64,000 bases of DNA from Arthrobacter sp. FB24 (GCF_000196235.1 NC_008541.1:1798001-1862000), one strand, 5' to 3'. Numbered from the stretch's first letter, positions 1 through 10,783 are shown. Notes: generated from the sequence alone by a model not told the origin. Program-made: numbers and translations.

Positions 1-946
1 ACGCGGTGGCCTTCACGGGAAGGCCCAGGCCGGCGATCGCCAGCACCGTATTAAGGACGACGGCGGCGCCTGCCATATCGCTCTTCATATCACCCATGCC
101 GAGGGCGGGCTTGATGGATATTCCGCCGGTGTCAAAAGTGATGCCCTTGCCGACGAGTGCTATCTTGGCGGCGGCCTTGGACGGCGCGTACTCCACCTTG
201 ACCAGCCGCGGCTGCCGGGTGGATCCCTTGCCGACACCCATGATCCCGCCGAAGCCCTCCTTCTCGAGGCGCTTCTCGTCCCACACGGTGACCTTGACGG
301 GCAGGCCCTTGGAGAGTTCCTTGGCGGCATCGGCGAAGGACTCGGGGAAAAGGTGGCTGGGCGGCTGGTTCACGAGCGAACGGGTCGCGTTGACGGCCTT
401 CCCGATCAGGGCCGCGCGGTTCAGCAGGGGCTGCAGGTCCTTGTCGGCAGCAAAGTCGGTGAAGATCACCACGTTCTTCACCGGTTCCTTGCGGCCGTTG
501 GCCTCTGAGCGGTGTTCGGTGAACGAGTACGAACCCATGGCGGCGCCCTCCGCGACAGCGGCGACGTCGGCGGGTGACGCCGTCGGAAGCGCCAGCGTCA
601 CCGTAGTGAGTCCTGCAAGTTGGCGGACTGCGGAGCCGGCGGCGCGGCGCAGTGCCTCCTCCGTGAGTTTTCCTCCGGCGCCGGGCTTGCCGACCCCTGC
701 CAGCACCAGGACGGCGGCGCCTGCTTCCGGAAGGCCGGGCAGCCTGTGGACCTGGTCGGCCGCGCCGGTGAGGCCAAGAACCTTCAGGGACTCCGCGATG
801 GCCTCGGCGGACTTGGCCGTCAGCGGGTTGTCCAGCAGCACGGGACCGTCGGGGCCCTGGGCCACACCAATGACCAGGGCGTCCGTGGGCGACTTCTTAA
901 CGTCACGCGCAATGACGCTAAGTTTGATTTCAGTATTCTTGACCAC
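1..946 (-). CDS. pepA: Leucyl aminopeptidase (M17 family), 3' end outside window
   Basis: This is the N-terminal ~315 codons of a cytosolic M17 leucyl aminopeptidase, which removes N-terminal residues from peptides using two metal ions. The start is GTG at 946 (VKNTEIKLSVIARD), with a GAGGAC ribosome site just upstream. The N-terminal M17 domain is followed by the start of the catalytic domain, where the metal-site stretch GKGITFDTGGISIKP is readable near the left edge. The gene runs off base 1, so the remaining catalytic residues cannot be checked. It is divergent from the PAC2 gene. Family assignment is firm; substrate range is not visible. Confidence 0.93.
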   Translation of the reverse strand, partial: MVKNTEIKLSVIARDVKKSPTDALVIGVAQGPDGPVLLDNPLTAKSAEAIAESLKVLGLTGAADQVHRLPGLPEAGAAVLVLAGVGKPGAGGKLTEEALRRAAGSAVRQLAGLTTVTLALPTASPADVAAVAEGAAMGSYSFTEHRSEANGRKEPVKNVVIFTDFAADKDLQPLLNRAALIGKAVNATRSLVNQPPSHLFPESFADAAKELSKGLPVKVTVWDEKRLEKEGFGGIMGVGKGSTRQPRLVKVEYAPSKAAAKIALVGKGITFDTGGISIKPALGMGDMKSDMAGAAVVLNTVLAIAGLGLPVKATA

Positions 947-1264
947 GAGGATCAGTCCTCAATTCTCTGTGATTTTCGGCAGGAATCGCATGTTTGGCGC
1001 CCCGCCATGGGACAGGCCGTTGTCGGCTTGAGACGCAACCCGGTGTCTGCAAGGCCGTGCGTAGGACCAGTTCCGATCGTAGTCTCTCCCTCCCGGCCGC
1101 GCTGAATCTGATGAGACCTGCAGCACATTGCCGGTGCGCGCCGCCGGGGCGGAATGCTTCGGCCGGCCGGTGCGTTGTAGAAAATATCCGGCGGATCTGC
1201 GCGGATCCCCCCACCCATAGTGTTGACGAACCCGCCTCCGCCGCCACTGCGAAAGGAACATGCC

Positions 1265-2203
1265 GTGCTTGAACGGATTTCCGGCTCCCTGCTGGACCCC
1301 GATGCTCTCTACGTGAGCAACGCCGAGCTGTTCGACAACCCGGAACTCCGCGGGCTCAATCTGGTGATGGGATTCACGGGATTCGCGGACGCCGGCCACG
1401 TGGTCAAACAGATTACCGCCGAGCTGCTGGACACTCTCGAGTCGGAGGTCGTGGCCGTGTTTGATGCCGACCAGTTGATCGACTACCGCTCGCGCCGGCC
1501 GCACGTCACGTTCGTGGAGGACCACCTCCAGGACTATCAGGCCCCCACCCTGGCCTTGTACCGGCTGGTGGACGGGCTGGGCAAGCCGTTCCTGTTCCTG
1601 GCCGGTTTCGAGCCCGACCTGCAGTGGGAGCGGTTCGCCCGCGCCGTCGTCCGGATCGTCGAGCACCTTGATGTAAACCTGGTGACCTGGATCCATTCCA
1701 TCCCGATGCCTGTTCCCCACACCCGGCCGGTGGGAGTCACCGTTCACGGCAACCGTCCGGAGCTCATCGAAGGGATATCGGTCTGGAAGCCCACGGTGGA
1801 GGTGCCCGCAGCGGTGGGCCACATCCTTGAGCTGCGCCTCAGCGAAGCCGGCCGCAATATTGCCGGGTACGTCATCCACGTTCCGCATTACCTCGCCGAA
1901 GCCGAATACCCCAACGCAGCGGTGGCCGGGCTTGAGTATCTCGGTGCCGCCACGTCACTGATGCTGCCGACTGACCGCCTGCGGGAGGCCGGCCGCGAAG
2001 TGGGGCGCCAGATTGCCGAGCAGCTCGAGGCCTCCGAAGAAGTCCAGCAGGTGGTTTCACGCCTGGAGACCCGTTACGACGAGAAGGCCGAGGGCACGGT
2101 ACGGCGGTCCTTGCTGGCCGATGAAAACGATGAATTGCCGAATGCTGATGCGCTGGGCGCCGCAGTGGAGGCCTATCTCGCCCGCGAAGAGCCCCGCCAA
2201 TAA
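1265..2203 (+). CDS. PAC2 family protein
   Basis: A 312-residue protein of the PAC2 (proteasome assembly chaperone 2-like) family, common in actinobacteria. I chose GTG 1265 (VLERISGSLLDPDALY) because AAAGGA sits at good distance; an in-frame GTG at 1220 would add a proline-rich run (TNPPPPP) unlike the family. Recognisable parts are the glycine-rich LVMGFTGFADAG segment near residue 35, the DYRSRRPHVTF segment and the IHSIPMPVPHTRP segment. The acidic C-terminus (LADENDELPNADALG) looks solvent exposed. Archaeal and eukaryotic relatives assist proteasome assembly; the bacterial role is not established. Divergence from pepA suggests a link to protein turnover, which is inference only. Confidence 0.88.
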   Translation: MLERISGSLLDPDALYVSNAELFDNPELRGLNLVMGFTGFADAGHVVKQITAELLDTLESEVVAVFDADQLIDYRSRRPHVTFVEDHLQDYQAPTLALYRLVDGLGKPFLFLAGFEPDLQWERFARAVVRIVEHLDVNLVTWIHSIPMPVPHTRPVGVTVHGNRPELIEGISVWKPTVEVPAAVGHILELRLSEAGRNIAGYVIHVPHYLAEAEYPNAAVAGLEYLGAATSLMLPTDRLREAGREVGRQIAEQLEASEEVQQVVSRLETRYDEKAEGTVRRSLLADENDELPNADALGAAVEAYLAREEPRQ

Positions 2204-2226
2204 ATAGGACTTAAGCGGGCACCGGG

Positions 2227-2232
2227 CATAAT
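2227..2232 (+). promoter_or_regulatory. Predicted -10 box of a leaderless MFS gene
   Basis: CATAAT matches TATAAT at five of six positions and is followed by exactly six bases and then the GTG start at 2239. A purine-rich GGAGAC lies directly against the start codon, too close for normal Shine-Dalgarno pairing. No good -35 box is visible. Confidence 0.5.
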
Positions 2233-2238
2233 GGAGAC

Positions 2239-3567
2239 GTGACTGCACCGCGCGCCTGGCTCATCTGGACCGTCGGAGTATTTGCGTATCTGGTTGCGGT
2301 CAGCCAGCGCACCTCATTTGGCGTGGTGGGACTCGAAGCGACAGAGCGGTTCCACGCCACCGCAGCCGAGATCTCGTTCTTTACGGTGCTTCAGCTACTG
2401 GTCTACGCCGGGCTGCAGATCCCGGTGGGGGTCCTCGTTGACCGCCTGGGATCCCGGACCATGATCGCCGGGGGAGCTGTCCTGATGGGCCTTGGACAGC
2501 TTCAGCTGGCTTTTGCGGACAACATTCCCGGCGGAGTGCTTGGCCGGGTGCTGGTGGGCGCCGGGGACGCGATGACGTTCATTTCAGTGATCAGGCTGAT
2601 TCCGCTGTGGTTCGCTCCGGCGAAGGTCCCGCTCATTACGCAGCTGACAGGAATGTCCGGCCAGCTGGGACAGCTCTTCAGCGTTGTGCCGTTTGCCATG
2701 ATCCTCCACTCGGCCGGCTGGACCCCTGCGTTCCTGACCCTTGCCGCGATGTCCGCGCTCGCCGTCGTCCTGGTGCTGGCCGTGCTGAAGGACCAGCCGC
2801 CGGGCCACCCCCGGGCGGAAACCGGCCAGGGACTGAGGGCCACCGGCATCTCGCTGTCCAGCGCCTGGCGGCAGCCCGGCACCAGGCTGGGTCTATGGAG
2901 CCACTTCACGATCCAGTTCAGCGGCACGGTGTTTGCCATGACCTGGGGATACCCCTTCCTGATTTCCGCCCAGGGACTCGATGCAGCCACGGTTTCCGGC
3001 CTGATGTCCATCTACGTTGCCGCGGCCATCGCCGCCGGTCCCCTGATCGGCAGGTTCGTGTCGCGGCATCCCCTCCGCCGCTCCACCATGGTGCTCCTGA
3101 TTGCAGCCACGACGGCGGCTGCCTGGGCCGCCGTGCTGCTCATGCCGGGACGGTCTCCGCTCTGGATGCTCGCCGGACTGGTGGTGGTGCTGGCCATCGG
3201 AGGTCCGGGTTCCATGATCGGGTTCGACTTTGCCCGCACCTTTAATCCGGCCCATCGGATCGGAACAGCCACCGGAATCGTCAACGTGGGCGGATTCATT
3301 GCGGCGCTCGTCGCAATCTACCTCGTCGGACTCGTGCTCGACGTCCTCCACGCCACCGGCTTTTCCCAGGGCGAGCTCTATGGCCTCGGTCCGTTCCGGA
3401 TCGCGCTGAGCGTCCAGTTCGTGCTGATCGGCATCGGAGCCGCGGCCATCCTCGCCACCCGAAGGAAAGTCCGGCGCCAGATGGCCGCCCAGGGTGTCGT
3501 TGTGCCGCCGCTGCTCAAAGCCCTCGCACAGCAGCGCCGGCGTAACCTGGAGCGCCGGGCTGAGTAG
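2239..3567 (+). CDS. MFS transporter
   Basis: A 442-residue major facilitator superfamily permease with about twelve hydrophobic segments. The start is GTG 2239 (MTAPRAWLIWTVGVFAYL). The loop between helices 2 and 3 carries the MFS signature GVLVDRLGSR near residue 60, and the C-terminal tail is basic (RRKVRRQ ... RRRNLERRAE) as expected for the cytoplasmic side. It follows the PAC2 gene by 35 bases but appears to have its own leaderless promoter. The substrate cannot be inferred; the sequence gives no drug-pump or sugar-porter signature that I trust. Confidence 0.88.
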   Translation: MTAPRAWLIWTVGVFAYLVAVSQRTSFGVVGLEATERFHATAAEISFFTVLQLLVYAGLQIPVGVLVDRLGSRTMIAGGAVLMGLGQLQLAFADNIPGGVLGRVLVGAGDAMTFISVIRLIPLWFAPAKVPLITQLTGMSGQLGQLFSVVPFAMILHSAGWTPAFLTLAAMSALAVVLVLAVLKDQPPGHPRAETGQGLRATGISLSSAWRQPGTRLGLWSHFTIQFSGTVFAMTWGYPFLISAQGLDAATVSGLMSIYVAAAIAAGPLIGRFVSRHPLRRSTMVLLIAATTAAAWAAVLLMPGRSPLWMLAGLVVVLAIGGPGSMIGFDFARTFNPAHRIGTATGIVNVGGFIAALVAIYLVGLVLDVLHATGFSQGELYGLGPFRIALSVQFVLIGIGAAAILATRRKVRRQMAAQGVVVPPLLKALAQQRRRNLERRAE

Positions 3568-3632
3568 GAGCTGTTTCCACATAGCTAAAGCCGGGGCTTA
3601 ACCTAAGGCGCCGCCGGTTCCAGTCTGGATGC

Positions 3633-4892
3633 ATGACACCTCCGGAACGACCGACTCCAGAACGACTGACCATCTCAGGCCCAGAGGACATCCTGGGCTT
3701 CATTCCGCACTCCCTTGGGTACTGGCCGGCCAACAGCCTGGTGGCCATGACCATGCAGGGCAAACGCCTGGGCGCCACGCTGCGCGTGGATTTGCCCCGA
3801 TTCGATTCCCGTTCCGGGCTGCGCCGTTTTGCGCGCACTGTCAGGGACTACCTTGAAGCCGACCAAGACGCCGACGGTTCCCTGCTGGTGCTTTTCAGCG
3901 ACGAAGGATGGACTGAGGGCCCGGATGCCGGCCCTGGCGCCGTCTCCGCCGGGGAGCCGGTGGAGGGCACGTTGGCGTGGCTGCTGGTAGAGCTGGAGGT
4001 CGAGCTGGAACTGTCCGGGCGTCCTGTCCGAGACGCCTGGTATGTCGGGGAGGCCTTCTGGCGGAACGCGTATTGCTTTGATCCGTCCTGCTGCCCGTTT
4101 CCCGGGCGTTCGTTGGACGACATCAGGGACAGCCGGCTAAACGCCGAGATGGTCTTCCGGGGGAGCAGCGTGGGAGAGGACCCTTCTGCCGCAGCCGTTT
4201 GCCCGCCCACGGCGGCGCACGCCGATGCGGCAGTGCTGGAATCCGAACAGCGGTGGGCCAAGGAACTTGCGGCACTGCGGGGGAGCCGGTCCCAGTTCGC
4301 GAAGGTCCTGGATGTCTGGGGTTGCGTGCTGGCGGCTGAAGCGGGCTGGCTGCTTCCGGCCGGGCTGGCGGGGTACCTGCGTGCTTCCCTTCGTATTCCC
4401 CACTGGCGTGACGCTGTGCTGGTGATGTGTGCGGCGGGCCGGCAGGCCGCGGACCAGGGCGCTGAGGACTTCGGGATCTTCGAGCCGGACGGCGACCTGC
4501 CGGTGGTGTCGCCGCCCCTGGGAGGACTACCGGCGGCGGTCCCGGCTGAGGGTGCCGCCGGCCCGGTTCCCGGCTACGGGGATGTGCTGCTGGGGATGGC
4601 GCCGGGTTCCCCCCGCTGGGACGGGATGCGGTCGCTGGAGGTCATCCTGCGGCAGCTCGGTGCGGCGGGCGGGGGCGAAGCCTGTGCGGCGACCCTGACA
4701 GGACGGGGCTGGATTGAGTGGTGCCGCGGCAGGGGGTCGTTTGCGCACGCGCTGCTGGACCAGGCCCTCGCGGTGCACCCCGGATACCGGCTGGCTGAAC
4801 TTCTGTCGGAACTCATCAGCCGGGGGACGCTGTGCGGATGGGCCGGGCGTCGTGATGCCGCCTGGCAGAAGTTCGAAACGGATGCGGCCTAG
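3633..4892 (+). CDS. DUF4192 domain-containing protein
   Basis: A 419-residue cytosolic protein recognised as DUF4192, an actinobacterial family of unknown function, from its N-terminal block: ISGPEDILGFIPHSLGYWPANSL followed by VAMTMQGKRLGATLRVDLP (start to about residue 55). No membrane segment is evident. The second half is rich in Ala, Gly and Trp and ends in a helical region around HPGYRLAELLSELI. The ATG at 3633 fits the family start. Upstream, CAGTCT lies six bases before the ATG, a weak version of the leaderless pattern seen elsewhere in this window. It is the last gene before sigA in the same direction. Confidence 0.85.
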   Translation: MTPPERPTPERLTISGPEDILGFIPHSLGYWPANSLVAMTMQGKRLGATLRVDLPRFDSRSGLRRFARTVRDYLEADQDADGSLLVLFSDEGWTEGPDAGPGAVSAGEPVEGTLAWLLVELEVELELSGRPVRDAWYVGEAFWRNAYCFDPSCCPFPGRSLDDIRDSRLNAEMVFRGSSVGEDPSAAAVCPPTAAHADAAVLESEQRWAKELAALRGSRSQFAKVLDVWGCVLAAEAGWLLPAGLAGYLRASLRIPHWRDAVLVMCAAGRQAADQGAEDFGIFEPDGDLPVVSPPLGGLPAAVPAEGAAGPVPGYGDVLLGMAPGSPRWDGMRSLEVILRQLGAAGGGEACAATLTGRGWIEWCRGRGSFAHALLDQALAVHPGYRLAELLSELISRGTLCGWAGRRDAAWQKFETDAA

Positions 4893-5199
4893 GGGTCGGG
4901 CTACCCGGGGCGTGGGGCCCGGCAAGGAGCGGCCGGCCGGCCGAAACATTCGGGCCTGCTGACCGCCGTGAGGCGCCGATTGGGAAAATCATGAGACAAT
5001 GGATGCCGAGACCCGGTTGGGTCCGTGAATCAAGTGCATGTAATGATGACCGGAAACGGGAACATTACGGCCGTACCGGCAGTTCTACTTAATGACTCTG
5101 CTGGCCGCGATCGCACCTGATGTGAATCACGGACTTGACAGGGTCATAGTGGTGTTGCCCGTATGGTGATTCCACAGACCGCCGCTAGAAAGGTTTTCT
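4893..5199 (+). promoter_or_regulatory. Intergenic leader and promoter region of sigA
   Basis: This 307-base stretch has no credible gene. A perfect -35-like TTGACA lies at 5135-5140, followed about 20 bases later by a TATGGT-like sequence near 5162-5167, which is a loose fit for a -10. AGAAAGG just before GTG 5200 is the ribosome site. The earlier half (about 4990-5100) is more AT-rich than its surroundings and may hold a further promoter, but I cannot name one with confidence. Confidence 0.45.
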
Positions 5200-6525
<1,326 letters not shown>

Positions 6526-6585
6526 GCGGCCCTAGCCCCGACTGGCGGCGGCCGGCGTTTGCCCGGCCGCTCCAGGGTCAGTAAC

Positions 6586-6620
6586 AGCGAAAGGCCCCGC
6601 CGATGGCGGGGCCTTTCGCT
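6586..6620. terminator. Bidirectional rho-independent terminator after sigA
   Basis: A perfect 15-base inverted repeat (AGCGAAAGGCCCCGC and its complement) has a 5-base loop, CGATG. The A-rich and T-rich stem bases near the ends let it act in both directions between convergent sigA and the DUF7455 gene. Confidence 0.85.
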
Positions 6621-6652
6621 GACGCGGCAGCGTGTGGAAGACGATGGCAAAC

Positions 6653-6690
6653 AAACAGGGCCCCTCCCAAGCGGAGGAGCCCTGTTTTGT
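6653..6690 (-). terminator. Terminator of the DUF7455 gene
   Basis: AAACAGGG and CCCTGTTT flank GC-rich arms with one mismatch and a short loop. The run of T on one side and A on the other lies just after the stop of the minus-strand gene at 6705, so it most likely ends that transcript. Confidence 0.75.
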
Positions 6691-6704
6691 CATCAGAGAG
6701 TTGC

Positions 6705-6926
6705 TTAGTCCACCGATACCGTGGGCTTCTCGTGGAGCCGGCCGGTCTCGTCGTGCCAGTCGGAACTCAGCGGCTTGAGCGTCGCTTCGACTGCCCGAGC
6801 GTGGTGGCCGCAGAAGAGCAGCTCCCCGCCGGAGGACTCGAGAACAACCCGGACGTACGCCTGTGCTCCGCAACGATCGCACCGGTCCAGTGCGTTGAGC
6901 GTGCGGTCCGCAACTGCTGTTGTCAT
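6705..6926 (-). CDS. DUF7455 small zinc-ribbon-like protein
   Basis: A 73-residue protein with a likely metal site: C16-x2-C19 (DRCDRCGAQAYV) and C39-G-H41-H42 (LLFCGHHA). I recognise the actinobacterial DUF7455 family, typically found beside sigA. Function is unknown; the size and ribbon suggest a nucleic-acid or protein partner, which is inference. An AAGGAGG ribosome site precedes the ATG. An AT-rich stretch, unusual here (TATATAGATATAC on the minus strand, about 6943-6960), probably contains its promoter. It has its own terminator. Confidence 0.85.
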   Translation of the reverse strand: MTTAVADRTLNALDRCDRCGAQAYVRVVLESSGGELLFCGHHARAVEATLKPLSSDWHDETGRLHEKPTVSVD

Positions 6927-7149
6927 TTCGGCCTCCTTAGTAGATCTGTATATCTATATAACCAGCATTCGTAGCAAAACCATGACAAGGATGGATCACT
7001 TTCGCTGTCCGCGTATCACCGTTCCGTAACGGGGTCCGCCGATCGTGCCCCGCTGCTGGAGTGGCTGGCGGACGGGCCCGCGCGGGCCGACTAACCTAGG
7101 AAGAGCGCCAAAAGCATTAGTTGTCCGTCACTGAAGGAGTTCACAACCC

Positions 7150-9258
7150 GTGGCACCAAGTTCTGATTACACCGCCCGGCACCTGTCTGTACTGGAAGGC
7201 CTCGAGGCCGTCCGCAAGCGCCCGGGCATGTACATCGGTTCCACCGACTCCCGAGGCTTGATGCACTGCCTGTGGGAGATCATCGACAACTCCGTCGACG
7301 AGGCACTGGCCGGGTTCGGGCACGACATCAAGATCATCCTGCACGCCGACAACTCGGTGGAGATCCATGATGACGGACGAGGCATCCCCATTGACGTCGA
7401 ACCCAAGACCGGACTGACCGGCGTCGAGGTTGTGTTCACCAAGTTGCACGCCGGCGGAAAATTCGGCGGCGGCTCCTACACGGCGTCCGGCGGCCTGCAC
7501 GGCGTGGGCGCTTCGGTGGTCAATGCGCTCTCCTCCCGGCTGGACGTGGAAGTGGACCGCGGCGGCAAGACGTACAAAATGTCCTTCCGGCGCGGCGAAC
7601 CGGGGCGGTTCAAGGACCCGGGCACGAAGCCCGATCCCGCGGCGGCATTCGAACCGTTCGTCAATGACTCCGTCCTCGACGTCGTGGGTAAAGCCAAGCG
7701 CGGCGTCACCGGCACCCGGATCCGCTACTGGGCCGACCGCCAGATCTTCACCCCGGACGCCAAATTCTCATATGACGAGCTGGCCGCCCGGGCCCGGCAG
7801 ACTTCCTTCCTCATCCCGGGCCTTAAACTGACCGTCCGCGATCAGCGGCGGATTGCGGGCACCCCGGGCGAGCTGGCCGGCCACGAGGAAATCTTCCACC
7901 ACGATGGCGGCATCTCCGAGTTCGTCGACTTCCTCGCAGCGGATCCCGCGGTCACCGACACCTGGCGGCTGCACGGCTCGGGGAAGTTCAAGGAAACCGT
8001 TCCGGTCCTGGACGAGCGCGGCCACAGCCAGCTGGCCGAGGTCGAGCGCGACTGTGAAGTGGACGTGGCCCTTCGCTGGGGAATCGGCTACGACAGCACG
8101 GTCCGCAGCTTCGTCAACATCATCTCCACTCCCAAGGGCGGGACGCACCAGTCGGGCTTCGAGCAGGCGCTGGTGAAGACCTTCCGCAAGGCCGTGGAGA
8201 CAAACGCCCGCAAGCTCAAGGCCGGCAACGACAAGATCGAAAAAGATGACATTTTCGCGGGGCTGACTGCCGTGCTGACAGTGCGCCTGGCTGAGCCGCA
8301 GTTCGAGGGCCAGACCAAGGAGATCCTCGGCACGTCCGCGGTCCGGGCGATTGTTGCCCGGGTGGTGGAGAAGGAAATCAACGCGAAACTGAACTCGGCC
8401 AACCGCAATGACAAGGCGCAGTCCGCCCTTCTCCTGGAAAAAATCGTCAGCGAGATGAAGTCCCGCATTTCGGCGCGGGTGCACAAGGAGACGCAGCGGC
8501 GCAAGAACGCGCTGGAGACGTCATCGATGCCCACGAAGCTCGCCGATTGCCGCACCGATGACGTGGCGCGGTCGGAATTGTTCATTGTCGAGGGCGATTC
8601 CGCGCTGGGTACCGCAAAGCTGGCTCGTTCCTCGGACTTCCAGGCACTGCTGCCGATCCGGGGCAAGATCCTCAACGTCCAGAAGGCCTCGGTGGGGGAC
8701 ATGCTGTCAAACGCCGAGTGCGCGGCGCTGATCCAAGTGGTGGGTGCCGGGTCCGGGCGCAGCTTCGACATCAGTGCCGCACGCTACGGCAAAGTGATCC
8801 TCATGACCGACGCCGATGTGGACGGCGCCCACATCCGCACGCTGCTTCTCACCCTCTTCTTCCGCTACATGCGGCCCATGATCGATGAGGGCAGGGTGTT
8901 CGCCGCCGTGCCGCCGCTGCACCGGGTGGAGGTCATCAATGCCGGGCAGAAGGCCAACGAGATGATCTACACCTACTCCGAGGCCGAACTCCACGTCCTG
9001 CTGGCCAGGCTGGCCAAGGAGGGGAAGCGCTACAAGGAGCCCATCCAGCGCTACAAGGGCCTGGGTGAAATGGACGCCGAACAGCTGGCGGAGACCACCA
9101 TGGACCCGCGCCACCGGACACTGCGCAAGGTGGGGATCGAAAACGCCAAACAGGCGGAGGAAACGTTCGACCTGCTAATGGGCTCCGATGTCGCGCCGCG
9201 CAAGGACTTCATCATCGCCGGTGCTGCGGGCCTGGACCGGGAGCGGATCGACGCCTGA
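7150..9258 (+). CDS. parE: DNA topoisomerase IV subunit B
   Basis: A 702-residue type IIA topoisomerase ATPase subunit. Start GTG 7150 has GAAGGAG upstream. The GHKL ATPase domain shows EIIDNSVDEALAG (about residue 43) with the metal-binding Asn, DDGRGIP (about 75) and GGLHGVGASVVNALS. The TOPRIM domain shows FIVEGDSALG (about 480) and TDADVDGAHI (about 551). The C-terminus carries QRYKGLGEMDAEQL. I call it ParE rather than GyrB because gyrB in actinobacteria sits with dnaA/recF, while this copy is near sigA and 10 kb from a lone GyrA-type gene at 18869. It acts with that subunit to decatenate chromosomes. Confidence 0.93.
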   Translation: MAPSSDYTARHLSVLEGLEAVRKRPGMYIGSTDSRGLMHCLWEIIDNSVDEALAGFGHDIKIILHADNSVEIHDDGRGIPIDVEPKTGLTGVEVVFTKLHAGGKFGGGSYTASGGLHGVGASVVNALSSRLDVEVDRGGKTYKMSFRRGEPGRFKDPGTKPDPAAAFEPFVNDSVLDVVGKAKRGVTGTRIRYWADRQIFTPDAKFSYDELAARARQTSFLIPGLKLTVRDQRRIAGTPGELAGHEEIFHHDGGISEFVDFLAADPAVTDTWRLHGSGKFKETVPVLDERGHSQLAEVERDCEVDVALRWGIGYDSTVRSFVNIISTPKGGTHQSGFEQALVKTFRKAVETNARKLKAGNDKIEKDDIFAGLTAVLTVRLAEPQFEGQTKEILGTSAVRAIVARVVEKEINAKLNSANRNDKAQSALLLEKIVSEMKSRISARVHKETQRRKNALETSSMPTKLADCRTDDVARSELFIVEGDSALGTAKLARSSDFQALLPIRGKILNVQKASVGDMLSNAECAALIQVVGAGSGRSFDISAARYGKVILMTDADVDGAHIRTLLLTLFFRYMRPMIDEGRVFAAVPPLHRVEVINAGQKANEMIYTYSEAELHVLLARLAKEGKRYKEPIQRYKGLGEMDAEQLAETTMDPRHRTLRKVGIENAKQAEETFDLLMGSDVAPRKDFIIAGAAGLDRERIDA

Positions 9259-9282
9259 CGCCGGCGGCGGCCGGCTGTCCTG

Positions 9283-10287
9283 CTAGCCGAGCAGCCCGGG
9301 GACAATCAGCAGGGCTGTGGGCAATGCCAGCAGCAGCAGGCAGCCTGCGAGGACAAGGCCCCGCAGCGGAGCCGGCAGCGGGTCCTGGGGAGACAGCAGC
9401 CGGCTGACCCTGGATGCCGTGGTGCCGGCAGAACCGGCACCGCCGGACGCTCCCTGGATGCCGCCGTCGACTATTCCATCTGCTGCCGACGGAAGTCCGG
9501 CGCCGTTGAACCCCACCCGGCTGGCGGGCACACCGCTTGGTCCGCTGGCAACGATGGCGATCGCCTTGATCAGTGTGGCTTTGCTTTCGGTCTTCAGGGC
9601 GACGTCGTCAGCGAGCATTTCGATCAGGGAGCTCACGGCTTCCTGGGCTAGTCGGGTGGTCGGCAGCCAGGGGAGGGCCTGGCGCCACGCCGCGAAAGCC
9701 CACAGCAGGAGGTGGTGGCGCTGGCTCAGGTGGGCGTTCTCGTGGATCAGGACGGCGCGAAGCTCTGCAGGCTCCAGCGCCGCCATCAGGCCGTCGCTCA
9801 GGACGGTGACGGAGCGGGCGCCGCCGGGGAGGCAGTACGCCACGGGTGAATCGTGGTTGATGACCACGGTTCCCGGACCGTCCGTCGACGGTGACGCCAG
9901 AAGCGCCAGGAGTTCGCGGTGGCGCCTGCGCTGGCGTTCGATCCGGTAGTAGGTCAGCAGCAGGGTAAACACGAGGTGCGCGGTGAGGAGGGCCGCTGCC
10001 GACAGCGCGAAAAGGTGCCAGAACCCCAGTGCCGTCGTGGGCGCATCGAAAAGGACCATGCCGGCCAGACCGCGCAGTCCGGCCAGGAGATTGTCACCGA
10101 TCGGCTCGAGCCCGTAAACCAGCATGGCGCCGATCATTGACAGGCCGCCGGCGAGGCCGATCGCCTGCCAGAGCAGCATGGCGGTGAAAGGTGATCGGGC
10201 CGGCCATTGCGCGCGCGAAAGGAGGATAGGCACCGGCCACGCCAGGACTATCGCCAGGACCGCCAGCAAATATGAGGTCCAGAACAT
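9283..10287 (-). CDS. M56 family membrane metallopeptidase (BlaR1-like)
   Basis: A 334-residue integral membrane zinc protease. The motif HENAH at 182-186 is the HExxH metal site, and EMLADD about 40 residues later gives the third ligand. Hydrophobic helices lie near residues 4-24, 36-60 and 92-113, plus a C-terminal helix (GCLLLLALPTALLIV). It has no penicillin-binding sensor domain, unlike full-length BlaR1 (about 600 residues). It starts seven bases after the blaI stop, so the two are surely co-transcribed. In the family, the protease inactivates the partner BlaI repressor after a signal; the signal here is unknown, but the neighbouring cytochrome bd genes suggest a respiratory or envelope cue. 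Confidence 0.85.
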   Translation of the reverse strand: MFWTSYLLAVLAIVLAWPVPILLSRAQWPARSPFTAMLLWQAIGLAGGLSMIGAMLVYGLEPIGDNLLAGLRGLAGMVLFDAPTTALGFWHLFALSAAALLTAHLVFTLLLTYYRIERQRRRHRELLALLASPSTDGPGTVVINHDSPVAYCLPGGARSVTVLSDGLMAALEPAELRAVLIHENAHLSQRHHLLLWAFAAWRQALPWLPTTRLAQEAVSSLIEMLADDVALKTESKATLIKAIAIVASGPSGVPASRVGFNGAGLPSAADGIVDGGIQGASGGAGSAGTTASRVSRLLSPQDPLPAPLRGLVLAGCLLLLALPTALLIVPGLLG

Positions 10288-10293
10288 GCGCTA

Positions 10294-10680
10294 TTAGATG
10301 TGGCCAAGCAGTTTGCGCAGCGTTTCGGCTTCACTTTCGGTGACGGACCCAATAAAGCGGGCGAGGACAGCTTCGCGGTCCGGCGCCGATCCCAGAACCT
10401 CATGCATGAGTTCGGCGGTGTGGTCCGCCCGGCTGGACACGGCCTGATAGCGGTGGGGACGTGTGCCGCGTTCGCGTTCCACAAGCCCCTTCTTCTCCAG
10501 GCGTGACAGCACAGTCAGGACCGTGGTCACGGCGAGGTCCTTGCCTTCGTGGCCGGCGGTGCCGCCCTGGGCCTGGGTGCTCTGCGCCAGCAGGTCCCTC
10601 AGGGTGTTCGCGGTGGCCGCTTCCTGACCTGCCCAGAGCAGATCCATCACTGCCCGTTCCAGTTCACCAAGACTTGCCAT
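10294..10680 (-). CDS. BlaI/MecI/CopY family transcriptional repressor
   Basis: A 128-residue winged-helix repressor (MASLGELERAVMDLLWAG). The helix-turn-helix region continues through TVLTVLSRLEKKGLVERER, the typical BlaI DNA-recognition block. The C-terminal dimerisation part is SVTESEAETLRKLLGHI. I start at ATG 10680 because GAAGGA is eight bases upstream; an ATG at 10689 lies inside that ribosome site. It is followed directly by the M56 protease. Three matching palindromes lie between it and cydA. It probably represses itself and the cyd operon; that target set is inferred from site positions. Confidence 0.9.
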   Translation of the reverse strand: MASLGELERAVMDLLWAGQEAATANTLRDLLAQSTQAQGGTAGHEGKDLAVTTVLTVLSRLEKKGLVERERGTRPHRYQAVSSRADHTAELMHEVLGSAPDREAVLARFIGSVTESEAETLRKLLGHI

Positions 10681-10783
10681 TCCGTACATCCTTCTTAACG
10701 TTTCGATCCGCGAAGCCGGAGCGGCCTTCGCGGAACGTAGTTCGAATACTTGAGTTCTAAATTTACCTCTTTTTGCAGATTCT

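Noticed and set aside
6603..6974. A 123-codon plus-strand frame across the sigA terminator
   Set aside because: It runs through two hairpin terminators and opposite the DUF7455 gene.
7150..9258. Call as DNA gyrase subunit B
   Set aside because: The protein is GyrB-like, but location near sigA and pairing with the lone subunit A gene at 18869 favour topoisomerase IV. A second gyrB near dnaA would confirm this.
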